Below, piece by piece: positions 33,325 to 43,282 of a stretch of 64,000 nucleotides of DNA. This DNA comes from Siphonodentalium dalli (Eukaryota; Mollusca; Scaphopoda; Gadilida; Siphonodentaliidae). Location: NCBI GenBank assembly GCA_032622095.1, contig CP136067.1:83044705-83108704 (forward strand), in the 5' to 3' direction. Within the stretch, counting starts at the first letter, position 1, and the number at the start of each line of letters is the position of its first letter. The notes below the pieces were generated by a model, which was given only the letters and a program-made list of their open reading frames with translations, was not told where the DNA came from and did not search any database. Made by a program: the position numbers and the translations under genes.

Positions 33325-34067
33325 CTAGAAGTTGACCCGACTTCGTCCGGGCTTTGACCTTGAATTGACCATTTTGAAGGTCAAAGTCAAGTGGGGTCAC
33401 GATTTGACCAGTCCAAAACACTGCCTGGACAAAAGTACCCGACAAACGTGCCCGTTGAAATCCATCCGGTTTTACCCGATTTGACCTTGAATTTATTATT
33501 TTGAAGGTCAAGGTCAGGTCGGGGTCACGATTTGACCCGTCCAAAACACTCAGTTGACAAAAGTACCCCCATGTATCAAATTTCGTCGAAATCCCATAAA
33601 AATTGGCGATTTGACCTTGAATTGACCCGATTAAAGGTCAAGGTCACGTCGCACGGGCAAATGAATATGCTTATGAGACTCCATATACGAATGTACCCAC
33701 GCATACCAAGTTTCATTGAAATCCCGTGATATTTGGGCATTTGACCCTGAAATGACCCGATTTCAAGGTCAAGGTCACGTCGTACGGACAAATTAATAGG
33801 TTTGTGCCACTCCCCGGCCGAAGATAACCACACATACCAAGTTTCATCGAAATCCCGTGATATTCGGGCGTTTGACCTTGAAATGACCCGATTTCAAGGT
33901 CAAGGCGACGTCGCACGGACACATTAATATGCCTATGTTCGTCCCCGGCCGAAAATACCCCCACATACCAAGTTTCATCGAAATCGGGTGGGCCGTTTTC
34001 GAGTTCATCGCGAACACACAGACAGACAGACAGACCGACACACAGATCTTCCAAAATATATAATAGA
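33325..34067 (-). mobile_element. Array unit 7
   Basis: Same subtype as unit 6 with one more 130-bp repeat. GACA tract near 34015-34040. Confidence 0.7.
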
Positions 34068-34780
34068 CTAGAAGGTGACCCGACTTCGTCCGGGCTATTC
34101 AAAAACCAAATTTCAAGTCGATAGCTCCACCCGTTTTCGAGATCTGGTCTGCGAATGCGCGAAGCTGGCGTCGCACGGGCTCGGCGACCCGATAAAATTC
34201 GTATCCGGGGCAAGATACATTCACATACCAAATTTCAAGTCGATAGCTCCACCCGTTTCCGAGATATATAGCCCAATGTCATTTGCGGATAGCTCGGCCG
34301 GTGATGAGTTAACGCGACATCTGCCGGTCAAGAGTTAACGCGATCACGTCACGATCTGTTGATGGCGTAATATATTTACGCAATGTTTTTCGATGAGCGA
34401 AGCACGGTCCTGTTCTTCCCGATAATTAAGGTAGAAACTTTAAACGTACACAGGCGTGTGATACATCATTGGAAAGATGAAGCGCCACAGATTCTAACCG
34501 TGCAAATTATATGACTGGCAATTTATTATTCGCGCTATATCGAATCGATTTGTGAGCACCGAACTGAAATATATTAGCGCAAAACGGCGTAAAAACAGAT
34601 TTGACCTCGGCACGTGAAAAGTTGAGCTCGGATCTGAAAATGAATAGGCCTATGCCACTTCCCGACAGAAAATACCCCCACATACCAAGTTTCATCGAAA
34701 TCGGGTCGGCCGTTATCGAGTCCATCGCGAACACACAGACAGACACACACACACACAGATCTTCCAAAATATATAATAGA
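34068..34780 (-). mobile_element. Array unit 8
   Basis: Unit-2 subtype. Its GCGCATGCGC palindrome is mutated to GCGAATGCGC near 34150. Confidence 0.7.
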
Positions 34781-35159
34781 CTAGAAGGTGACCCGACTTC
34801 GTCCGGGCTATTCAAAAACCAAATTTCAAGTCGATTGCTCCACCCGTTTCCGAGATCTCGTCTGCGCATGCGAGAAGCTGGCGTCGCACGGGCTTGGCGT
34901 CCCGATAAAATTCGTATCCGGGGCAAGATACATTCACATACCAGATTTCAAGTCGATAGCTCCACCCGTTTCCGAGATCTCGTCTGCGCATGCGCGAAGC
35001 GGGCGCCGCACGGGCTCGCCAATACGACAACGACGACCGCCTGGTCAAACTACACACACGTACCAAGTTTCGTCCCGATCGGTCGAGAATCGTAGATTTG
35101 TATTAATGACAGACAGACAGACAGACAAACAAACAGAGGTCTTCAAAATATATATGAGA
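34781..35159 (-). mobile_element. Array unit 9
   Basis: Two 124-bp repeats with GATAGCTCCACCCGTTTCCG and GCGCATGCG, then a GACA tract and the GAGGTCTTCAAAATATATATGA 5' end. Same subtype as the plus-strand units at 60.7-63.0 kb. Confidence 0.7.
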
Positions 35160-35998
35160 CTAGCAGGTTAGCCCGCCACTGGGGGCATTCGTCCCATGGC
35201 TTTGGTCGATCCATTAATTTTAGTTTTTCAATGTAACCCGTACAGGACCGGGCTACTCAAAACCCAAATTTCAAGTCGATAGCTCCACCCGTTTCCGAGA
35301 TCTGGTCTGCGCATGCGCGAATCTGGCGTCGCACGGGCTCGGCGACCCGATAAAATTCGTATCCGGGGCAAGATACATTCACATACCAAATTTCAAGTCG
35401 ATAGCTCCACCCGTTTCCGATATCTCGTCTGCGCATGCGCTGCATGGGCGTCGCACGGGCTCGCCAATACGACAGCGACGACCACCTGGTCAAACTACAC
35501 TCACGTACCAAGTTTCGTCCCGATCGGTCGAGGTGTTGGTATCTGATGTAAAAGACGAAATTGTGAGTGTTGGTCAATAGTCCCCGCCGTGAACCTCATC
35601 GTCGCAAAGAGCGGACAGTCAATTAACCCCGTTGTGAACCTCAATCACCAACGCGACGTAAACATGTGTTGCGTTCTAAAAATAGGAAAGCACTTTCTCT
35701 CTGCATAATTCTGCAGATGCTAATAACGTTGCTTCCCGTAGGTAGCAATATCGTTGTTGTTGATATTTACGGCTTGGGGGCTATTTTATTATTTAGCAAG
35801 TTTGAGCTCAATCGGTTCGAGTCTATAAAGGACACACTCATATATATGACACTTCCCGTAGGTAGCAAGTTTGAGCTCAATCGGCATTCCCTGGAATTTC
35901 CCGTAGATTGGCAGATTCCAGTAGCTTTATAACGGTATATCTGGGGAGAAATCTGATGCTATATTCGTGATTATGTGGGATGATTTCTCGTCTGATTT
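35160..35998 (-). mobile_element. Array unit 10 (composite)
   Basis: Begins with the GTTAGCCCGCCACTGGGGGC terminus and has two 124-bp repeats. From 35505 it carries a block repeated nearly exactly at 36462-36905. It lacks the microsatellite 5' end. Confidence 0.55.
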
Positions 35999-36128
35999 CT
36001 AGCAGGTTAGCCCGCCTGCGCTGCACGGGCGTCGCACGGGCTCGCCAATACGACAGCGACGACCACCTGGTCAAACTACACTCACGTACCAAGTTTCGTC
36101 CCGATCGGTCGAGGTGTTGGTATGATTT
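35999..36128 (-). mobile_element. Array unit 11 (130-bp remnant)
   Basis: Only the CTAG end and the block with GGGCGTCGCACGGGCTCGCC through GGTCGAGGTGTTGGTAT remain. Both borders read GATTTCTAGCAGG, suggesting recombination between identical ends. Confidence 0.55.
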
Positions 36129-37330
36129 CTAGCAGGTTAGCCCGCCACCGGCGGCTTGTCCGAAACATGACATTTTTTTAATATTTTTTTTTAATTTTTA
36201 GCTCCACGCGTTTCAATAAGAACAATTTGTACCCGGTAGCTCCACCCGTTTCCGAGATCTGGTCTGCGCATGAGCGAAGCTGGCGTCGCACGGACTCGGC
36301 GACCCGATAAAATTTGTACCCGGCGCAAGATACATTCACATAGCAAATTTCAAGTCGATAGCTCCACCCGTTTCCGATATCTCGTCTGCGCATGCGCTGC
36401 ACGGGCGTCGCACGGGCTCGCCAATACGACAGCGACGACCACATGGTCAAACTACACTCACGTACCAAGTTTCGTCCCGATCGGTCGAGGTGTTGGTATC
36501 TGATGCAAAAGACGAAATTGTGAGTGTTGGTCAATAGTCCCCGCCGTGAACCTCATCGTCGCAAAGAGCGGACAGTCAATTAACCCCGTTGTGAACCTCA
36601 ATCACCAACGCGACGTAAACATGTGTTGCGTTCTAAAAATAGGAAAGCACTTTCTCTCTGCATAATTCTGCAGATGCTAATAACGTTGCTCCCCGTAGGT
36701 AGCAATATCGTTGTTGTTGATATTTACGGCTTGGGGGCTATTTTCTTACTTAGCAAGTTTGAGCTCAATCGGTTCGAGTCTATAAAGGACACACTCATAT
36801 ATATGACACTTCCCGTGGGTAGCAAGTTTGAGCTCAATCGGCATTCCCTGGAATTTCCCGTAGATTGGCAGATTCCAGTAGCTTTATAACGGTATATCTG
36901 GGGAGAAATCTGATGCTATTCGTGATTATCTGGGATGATTTCGGTATATAACTATATACTGTAAAAACAAAGCGCGCCATCCGTGCTCGCAGGGTTGGTC
37001 AGAAACAAATGTTTTTTAAATTTAATGTATGTTCCGTATATCTCTCTGCAGATGCAAATAACGTTGAATGGCAAACAGACGCTCTTTATAGAGATGCGTC
37101 AAAAACAAACGCTCATTAAATAATCACTTGATTAACCCACGCCGTGCCTTTGCGGTGATTTGAGGTTGGAGAACGGGTGCTCTGAGCTTCTCTAAACCGC
37201 GACCACGGTCGTGTCGGTGTGATTTGACACTTACATAGGAAGTTTGAGCTCAATCTTTACACGCGTTTTGGATTCTATGAAGTACATACATACATATATA
37301 TATACGAAGACTCAAAATATATAGTATAGA
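36129..37330 (-). mobile_element. Array unit 12 (composite)
   Basis: GTTAGCCCGCCACCGGCGGC terminus, two 124-bp repeats, the second copy of the 35505 block, then a block like that in units 3 and 4 ending in CATA/TA and CGAAGACTCAAAATATATAG. Confidence 0.6.
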
Positions 37331-37494
37331 CTAGAAGGTGACCCGACTTCGTCCGGGCTTTGACCTTGAATTGTCTATTTTGAAGGCCAAGGTCAAGTGG
37401 GGTCACGATTTGACCCGTCCAAAACACTGCCCGAACAAAAGTACCCGACAAAAGTACCCTTTGAAATCCATCCGGTTTTACCCGATTTGACATT
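37331..37494 (-). mobile_element. Array unit 13 (3' fragment)
   Basis: 164 bp matching the start of unit 3, cut where unit 14's terminus begins (GTAGAAGG instead of CTAGAAGG). Looks like an internal deletion joining two units. Confidence 0.55.
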
Positions 37495-38234
37495 GTAGAA
37501 GGTGACCCGACTTCGTCCGGGCTTTGACCTTGAATTGACCATTTTGAAGGTCAAGGTCAGGTGGGGTCAAACACCAACACCCCAAAAATGGTGGAAATCG
37601 GCCCAGCGGATACCGGGAAATCGGCCCAGCGGATACCGAGATACCCTATGCATCAAATTTCGTCCTTAAAAATCCGCCAGTTTAACCCGATTTGATTTCC
37701 ACTCAAGTATATAAACGCGCCTCATATACACACGCTCATTAATTATCAAGTTTCAACGTAAAGATAAATTACCATCGGTGCCCGAGATATCGCCAAGACG
37801 TCTGAAACAGTCAAATGCATCGGCCGGTTAAGCGTTAACGTGATCTAACGTTATGACCTCTAACGACGTCATAGAAGTTACGCATTGTTTTTATCCTGAG
37901 GGAAGATAGTACCACTTCTTCTTGATAATTGAGGCAGATAACCAAAACGGATACATACGCATTATATATCGTTGGAAAGAGGAAACACGAAAGATTCTCA
38001 CAGTGTCATTATCATGACTGGCATTTTATTATTCACGCTGTTTCGAATCGATTTGTAAGCACAGAACTCAAATGAAAGTCCCGTAACACAGCGTAAAAAC
38101 AGATTTGACCTCGGCACGTGAAAAGTTGACCTCGGATCTGAAAATCAATAGGCCCATGTTCGTTCCCGGGTCGAATTACGTGTCCGTACCAAGTTTGGTC
38201 GAAATCGGTCCAGCCGTGTTCGAGTCCATCGCGA

Positions 38235-38268
<34 letters not shown>

Positions 38269-38300
38269 ACAAACACACAGATCTTCCAAAATATATAATA
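37495..38300 (-). mobile_element. Array unit 14
   Basis: Near identical to unit 1 through the GACGTCATAG box. Ends in a long CA tract (about 38236-38278). Confidence 0.7.
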
Positions 38301-39086
38301 CTAGAAGGTGACCCGACTTCGTCCGGGCTTTGACCTTGAATTGACCATTTTGAAGGTCAAGGTCAGGTGGGGTCAAACACCAACACCCCAAAAATGGTGG
38401 AAATCGGCCCAGCGGATACCGGGAAATCGGCCCAGCGGATACCGAGATACCCTATGCATCAAATTTCGTCCGTAAAAATCCGTCAGTTTAACCCGATTTG
38501 ATTTCCACTCAAGTATATAAACGCGCCTCATATACACACGCTCATTAATTATCAAGTTTCAACGTAAAGATAAATTACCATCGGTGCCCGAGATATCGCC
38601 AAGACGTCTGAAACAGTCAAATGCATCGGCCGGTTAAGCGTTAACGTGATCTAACGTTATGACCTCTAACGACGTCATAGAAGTTACCCATTGTTTTTAT
38701 CCTGATGGAAGATAGTACCACTTCTTCTTGATAATTGAGGCAGATAACTAAAACGGATACATGCGCATTATATATCGTTGGAAAGAGGAAACACGAAAGA
38801 TTCTCACAGTGTCATTATTATGACTGGCATTTTATTATTCGCGCTGTTTCGAATCGATTTGTAAACACCGAACTCAAATGAAAGTCCCGTAACACAGCGT
38901 AAAAACAGATTTGACCTCGGCACGTGAAAAGTTTACCTCGGATCTGAAAATCAATAGGCCTATGCCACTTCCCGACCGACAGGACCCTCACATACGAAGT
39001 TTCATCGAAATCGGGTCGGCCGTTTTCGAGTTCATCGCGAACACACAGACAGATACACAGACAGATCTTCCAAAATATATAATAGA
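38301..39086 (-). mobile_element. Array unit 15
   Basis: Near identical to units 1 and 14 over about 600 bp. GACA/GATA tract at right. Confidence 0.7.
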
Positions 39087-39689
39087 CTAGGTGACCCGAC
39101 TTCGTCCGGGCTTTGACCTTGAATTGACCATTTTGAATGTCACGGTCAGGTGGGGTAACGATTTGACCCGTCCAAAACACTGCCCGGACAAAAGTACCCG
39201 ACAAACGTGCCCGTCGAAATCCATCCGGTTTTACCCGATTTGACATCGAATTGATAATTTTGAAGGTCATGGTGAGGTCGGGGTCACGATATGACCCGTC
39301 CAAAACACACAGTGGACAGCAGTAACCCCATGTATCAAATTTCGTCGAAATCCGATCAAAATTGGCGATTTGACCTTGAAGTTACCAGATTTCAAGGTCA
39401 AGGTCACGTCGCACGGGCAAATGAATATGCTTATGAGACTCCCCATACGAAAGGACCCCCACATACCAAGTTTCATCGAAATCCCGTGATATTCGGGCGT
39501 TTGACCTTGAAATGACCCGATTTCAAGGTCAAGGTCACGTCGCACGGACAAATTAATAGGCCCATGCCACCCCACGGCCGAAAATACCCCCACATACCAA
39601 GTTTCATCGAAATCGGGTCGGCAGTTTTCGAGTTCATCGCGAACACACACACAGACACACAGCCAGACAGATCTTCCAAAATATATAAT

Positions 39690-39692
<3 letters not shown>
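39087..39692 (-). mobile_element. Array unit 16
   Basis: Unit-6 subtype with four 130-bp repeats. Its terminus lacks AAGG (CTAGGTGACCC). The 5' end meets the TA run that ends the neighbouring retroelement. Confidence 0.7.
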
Positions 39693-39730
<38 letters not shown>

Positions 39731-40382
39731 ATGTATATTTTAATACAAGCAACATCTCAGACATCCCTTACACACCTACACATGTCAGCATACATGAACA
39801 AAACAAACATAAATGTACGTTCTTACGTGCACACAGCTACCACTCACCAGATATACAAAGTTACACGGGCGTCAAGGCACGTAGATTGGACGGACAGACA
39901 TAACTATATATAGATGACATCATAGATCATCATACAGTCAAGTAGACATATATTTTAGTTAAGCATCATTCATTAGGGTACGGTTACTGAAACCATTGGT
40001 GTTTGTTCGATTCTACGATAGGCTTTCCATAAGCAAAATGTGCTATTTACCATGAAGTTTGTGAACAGGTCTGGCTCTTCAATTTCGTCGAACAAATCCG
40101 GCGGACGTGCAGTTAAAAATACTTCCAGTTGTGTACGCGGATTGTAGCTATCCATTTTAAGTGAGCACGGAATACCGAAGAGATTTAGTAATTCATACCA
40201 TATGTCATTTCTAAGTTCCAGAATCATAGGACAATGTATGATTACATGTAAGGGCAGATCGTCAAACTCCGCACCACATCTGCAGTTACAATGTGTCTGT
40301 TCGGTACAGGCTATTATGTTTGCAACAGTTAGGTATGCCGCCTTGTTTGTCGGAAACTTGCGACAGGACTTCCACAGGCACG
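39693..40382 (-). pseudogene. Old CR1-like element, 3' piece
   Basis: On the minus strand it is open from 40382 to 39973 and aligns to the C-terminus of the 1161-residue ORF2 at 44294-47779: CLWKSCRKFP against LLWQTCRLYP, a cysteine/histidine cluster HCNCRCG..LHVIIHC against CLLCN..IEHTIINC, and NDIWYELLNLFGI against NNIWYDIINTFGI. A non-coding 3' tail follows, ending in a TA run (39693-39723). It continues directly from the piece at 43283-43829; the two were parted by a 2.9-kb insertion. Dead fragment. Confidence 0.85.
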
Positions 40383-40743
40383 TTTAGGAGAGCTGTTTTC
40401 CGGGTCTAGTAGAAATTTAGTAGAGCCTCTTTAGAGCTCTAAGCTTTCGGGATCTGTATAAGAATGAAACACAGACTGTTGCGTAGAGTGTGTTCCGTGT
40501 CCAGTAGAAGATTTTCCGTGTAGATGTTCCGGGTTAGAAGAAGTGTACAAATCTTGAGGAATTAGTCGTTTTAATTTGTACATGGATAAACAGATGTAAC
40601 AGCAGCAACAATATATATATATACACATAACATCTGTCTAGCATATAATGACCCCGCCGGACCGCATAGCATGCAGCCCGACGGGTAAACTTGTCCGACA
40701 GCAATCTTCCAAATTCTGAATCTCTCTAGTGTTTTTTTTATCC

Positions 40744-41771
40744 TCCCTACCCTTGTTGTTGAGTCGTTTCCGGCCGAAGGCCGGGTAGGGTGGTCGGACT
40801 GCAGTGTGCAAGTCCCTTCACCCTTCCTTGGTTTTTCCGATGAAAATCGAACATGTTGGCTGTCGTAGGTGTTGTGGTTGGAGGCAAGGCGGCGAAAGCG
40901 TGGTGGAGGAGTCTTAGCGGCGGTTGTTTTGTTTCTTTCTATTTCTCTTTCTCTTTTTTGGCGGTGGTTCGGATGGTGATGTTTGCAAACTTGGAGTCGG
41001 ACGATTCATGATCTTTTCGGTTTCGGCTTGTACTAATTCGGATTTTCTTACTGCTTCTTGTGCTCTCGCTACAATTTCCATTAAGTTCTTTTGTCTTTCT
41101 TCTTTTTCGGAGTCGGATGTGTCGTCGGATTCGGGGTCGCAGTCAGAGTCGGAATCAGATGTGTCGTCGGGGTTGGAGTCAGAAGTGTCTTCGGGGTTGG
41201 AGTCAGATGTGTCTTCGGAGTCGGAGTCAGAAGTGTCGTCGGAGTCGGATGTATCTTCGGGGTCGGATGTTGGTGCTTCGTTTGCTGTAGGAGAGGCAGG
41301 TGAAGACTCCGGTTCGGTGTAATCCGGCGTCTTCGGGTTGAAAAATGAGATGTCCGCGTCTATCCGTGGCGATGGGGAGTCCATTACCACTTCGGGCGGT
41401 GAATCGATCACGGCTGCGCGGGAGGTGTCGCCTGGTGTGGCATCAGTCGATTTCCTCTTTTTCCGCGCAGCCAATCTCTCTGTGTCTCTCTTTTTCCTGG
41501 ATGGAGTCTTTTTCTTTCGCTTCTTCCTAGCTGGTTTGGTAGTTTCCAGACCTCTCCCGGTAGAGAGCCCTGATAAGGGATTTGCCGGGCAGGACTGGAA
41601 GTCCAAAACCAACTGGTATCCGCCTTTGTGTGCATGGAGTGACCAGCTCACTCAAGGCGCGACATGCATGGAGTCCAGCATTGTTGTGATAGCATTCGGG
41701 ATTTTCGGTGGCGTAGTCATCCTGAGAGGTGGCGATCCTAACTCTCTGGTGGTCCGACTCGAAATCTGTGT
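40744..41771 (-). repeat. 1028-bp tandem duplication, unit 1
   Basis: Direct repeat of 41772-42770 with roughly 97% identity by eye. Differences are concentrated in the acidic-repeat coding part. The 3' side of each unit holds the hairpin CCGGCC-GAA-GGCCGG (near 40770 and 41798). Confidence 0.9.
40914..41651 (-). pseudogene. Acidic DTSDS-repeat protein, duplicate copy with a nonsense codon
   Basis: Same product as 41943-42731, but TGT has become TGA at 41652-41654, just before VSWSLHAHKGG. The frame has no ATG there (it opens at GTG), so an N-terminal segment is lost. The rest stays open to TAA at 40914: a basic run (KKRKKKTPSRKKR), serine/proline-rich spacer, acidic repeats (six or seven copies of DTSDS with SNPE/SNPD linkers), a helical segment near NLMEIVARAQEAV, and a nuclear-localisation-like tail PPKKRKRNRKK. 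No promoter elements lie just upstream, unlike the other copy. Probably inactive, or at most downstream sequence of the other copy's transcript. Confidence 0.6.
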
Positions 41772-42770
41772 CCCTACCTTTGGTTGTTGAGTCGTTTCCG
41801 GCCGAAGGCCGGGTAGGGTGGTCGGACTGCAGTGTGCAAGTCCCTTCACCCTTCCTTGGTTTTTTCCGATGAAAATCGAACATGTTGGCTGTCGTAGGTG
41901 TTGTGGTTGGAGGCAAGGCGGCGAAAGCGTGGTGGAGGAGTCTTAGCGGCGGTTGTTTTGTTTCTTTTTATTTCTCTTTCTCTTTTTTGGCGGTGGTTCG
42001 GATGGTGATGTTTGCAAACTTGGAGTCGGACGATTCATGATCTTTTCGGTTTCGGCTTGCATTAAATCGGCTTTTCTTACTGCTTCTTGTGCGCTCGCTA
42101 CAATTTCCATTAAGTTCTTTTGTCTTTCTTCTTTTTCGGAGTCGGATGTGTCGTCGCAGTCAGAGTCGGAATCAGATGTGTCGTCGGGGTTGGAGTCAGA
42201 TGTGTCTTCGGGGTTGGAGTCAGATGTGTCTTCGGAGTCGGAAGTGTCTTCGGAGTCGGATGTATCTTCGGTGTCGGATGTTGGTGCTTCGTTTGCTGTA
42301 GGAGAGGCAGGTGAAGACTCCGGTTCGGTGAAATCCGGCGTCTTCGGGTTGAAAAAGGAGATGTCCGCGTCTATCCGTGGCGATGGGGAGTCCATTACCA
42401 CTTCGGGCGGTGAATCGATCACGGCTGCGCGGGAGGTGTCGCCTGGTGTGGCATCAGTCGATTTCCTCTTTTTCCACGCAGCCAATCTCTCTGTGTCTCT
42501 CTTTTTCCTGGATGGAGTCTTTTTCTTTCGCTTCTTCCTAGCTGGTTTGGTAGTTTCCAGACCTCTCCCGGTAGAGAGCCCTGATAAGGGATTTGCCGGG
42601 CAGGACTGGAAGTCCAAAACCAACTGGTATCCGCCTTTGTGTGCATGGAGTGACCAGCTCACACAAGGCGCGACATGCATGGAGTCCAGCATTGTTGTGA
42701 TAGCATTCGGGATTTTCGGTGGCGTAGTCATCCTGAGAGGTGGCGATCCTAACTCTCTGGTGGTCCGATG
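41772..42770 (-). repeat. 1028-bp tandem duplication, unit 2
   Basis: Promoter-proximal unit of the duplication. Homology with unit 1 stops at GGTGGTCCGA (42770). The spacer between the units is about 13 bp of unshared sequence. Confidence 0.9.
41943..42731 (-). CDS. Uncharacterised basic/acidic-repeat protein (262 aa), intact copy
   Basis: I do not recognise a family. I chose ATG at 42731 as the first in-frame Met; the frame extends to 42827 without another ATG. In order: MTTPPKIPNAITTMLDSMHV, then CVSWSLHAHKGGYQLVLDF (residues about 19-37), a compact W..GGYQL.LDF block like short domains in some invertebrate mobile-element ORFs (inference). Then come a basic run near residues 56-72, Ser/Pro-rich sequence, acidic DTSDS repeats (about 145-190), a predicted helix NLMEIVASAQEAVRKAD, and a basic tail PPKKRKRNKKK typical of nuclear import or nucleic-acid binding. 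No catalytic motif, signal peptide or membrane segment. A TATA box lies about 105-120 bp upstream. GC content is clearly higher than the flanks. It could be an accessory protein of the inserted element, or a captured gene. Confidence 0.55.
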   Translation of the reverse strand: MTTPPKIPNAITTMLDSMHVAPCVSWSLHAHKGGYQLVLDFQSCPANPLSGLSTGRGLETTKPARKKRKKKTPSRKKRDTERLAAWKKRKSTDATPGDTSRAAVIDSPPEVVMDSPSPRIDADISFFNPKTPDFTEPESSPASPTANEAPTSDTEDTSDSEDTSDSEDTSDSNPEDTSDSNPDDTSDSDSDCDDTSDSEKEERQKNLMEIVASAQEAVRKADLMQAETEKIMNRPTPSLQTSPSEPPPKKRKRNKKKQNNRR

Positions 42771-42832
42771 CTGAATGATGGAGGTTGAGGTTGACGAATG
42801 TCTGTTTGAAAATGATCGACTACCCAAAATTA

Positions 42833-42881
42833 CCGTAGCTTTTTATATTTTTTTCGATGCAGGTCGCGATTGGTTATAACT
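42833..42881 (-). promoter_or_regulatory. CCAAT and TATA boxes upstream of the repeat-protein gene
   Basis: On the minus strand, ACCAATCGCG (about 42866-42876) is followed some 20-30 bp later by AAATATAAAAAGC (about 42838-42851). Order and spacing fit a Pol II core promoter for the ORF starting at 42731. No experimental support; AT-rich sequence can mimic TATA. Confidence 0.45.
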
Positions 42882-43282
42882 GGTGTGATTTCGTTACCAA
42901 TCCGTTACCCGTTGTTACAACATAGGTGATTGCGTAATTACACATATGTAGAGAAAGCCGCTAACAATATATTCCCATGAATTATATGTTTCGATAATCT
43001 GGATCTTTTTACACAATATATTCTTAATTCGAGCGACTATTCATAAATGGGCTTTTTGCGATAATAACTATGACGCAACGAGACTCCATTGTATAATGTT
43101 TTAACAGGTTTTAGAAATTTGCCGAAGGCTACCCATTTACGACATATGTTGTAATTAGCGCTAATTATGTCAAAATCGACGTACGTGGTATTGTTATCGG
43201 AGCGTGAAATTATCCTACGAGAAATACTCAGTTTATGGAATCGTGATCAATTTGAGCAAGGGGGGATTTATTCACTCTGACA

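Larger units (their letters stand above)
28036..39692 (-). repeat. Head-to-tail array of 16 Helitron-like units
   Basis: Sixteen units joined directly 3' to 5' on the minus strand, with TA runs flanking both sides (28011-28035; 39693-39723). On the minus strand the usual unit reads TCTATTATATATTTTGGAAGATCTGTG, a CA/GTCT microsatellite, a GAAATCGG-type core, variable repeats, and a hairpin AGCCCGGACGAAGTCGGG followed by CTAG. Where intact, each junction is CTAG followed by TC, the canonical Helitron 3' and 5' ends with no spacer. No Rep/helicase is encoded. Lengths run from about 130 to 1240 bp, and some units are near identical, pointing to recent amplification. Confidence 0.75.
40383..43282 (-). 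mobile_element. 2.9-kb insertion of unknown class with 4-bp target duplication
   Basis: Splits the old CR1-like ORF exactly. CACG at 40379-40382 recurs at 43283-43286, and removing one copy plus the insert restores alignment with the relative's ORF2 without a gap. On the minus strand it begins TGTCAGAGTGAATAAATCC and ends CAGCTCTCCTAAA. I see no terminal inverted repeat, LTR pair, poly(A) or transposase. Contents, reading minus: an AT-rich 5' region with CCAAT and TATA boxes, a GC-richer tandem 1028-bp duplication carrying a repeat protein, then a 3' region (40383-40743) with several TTCCGGGTCTAGTAGAA-like subterminal words. Confidence 0.8.

Noticed and set aside
28036-39692. Many open frames of 60-170 codons with recurring peptides (for example LDLQNGQFKVKARTKSG and ARRPDKIRIRGKIHSH)
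   Set aside because: They are translations of the Helitron-like repeats. Frames, starts and ends change with each unit, and the peptides follow the DNA motifs on both strands.
41953-42774. 273-codon plus-strand open frame (and its partner at 41338-41790)
   Set aside because: Antisense of the DTSDS-repeat gene. The long open frame follows from GC-rich repetitive codons; the minus strand has the promoter-like region and the structured protein.
40383-43282. LTR retrotransposon or retrovirus-like interpretation of the insertion
   Set aside because: It begins TG on the minus strand and has a 4-bp duplication, but there is no CA end, no repeated LTR and no gag-pol sequence.
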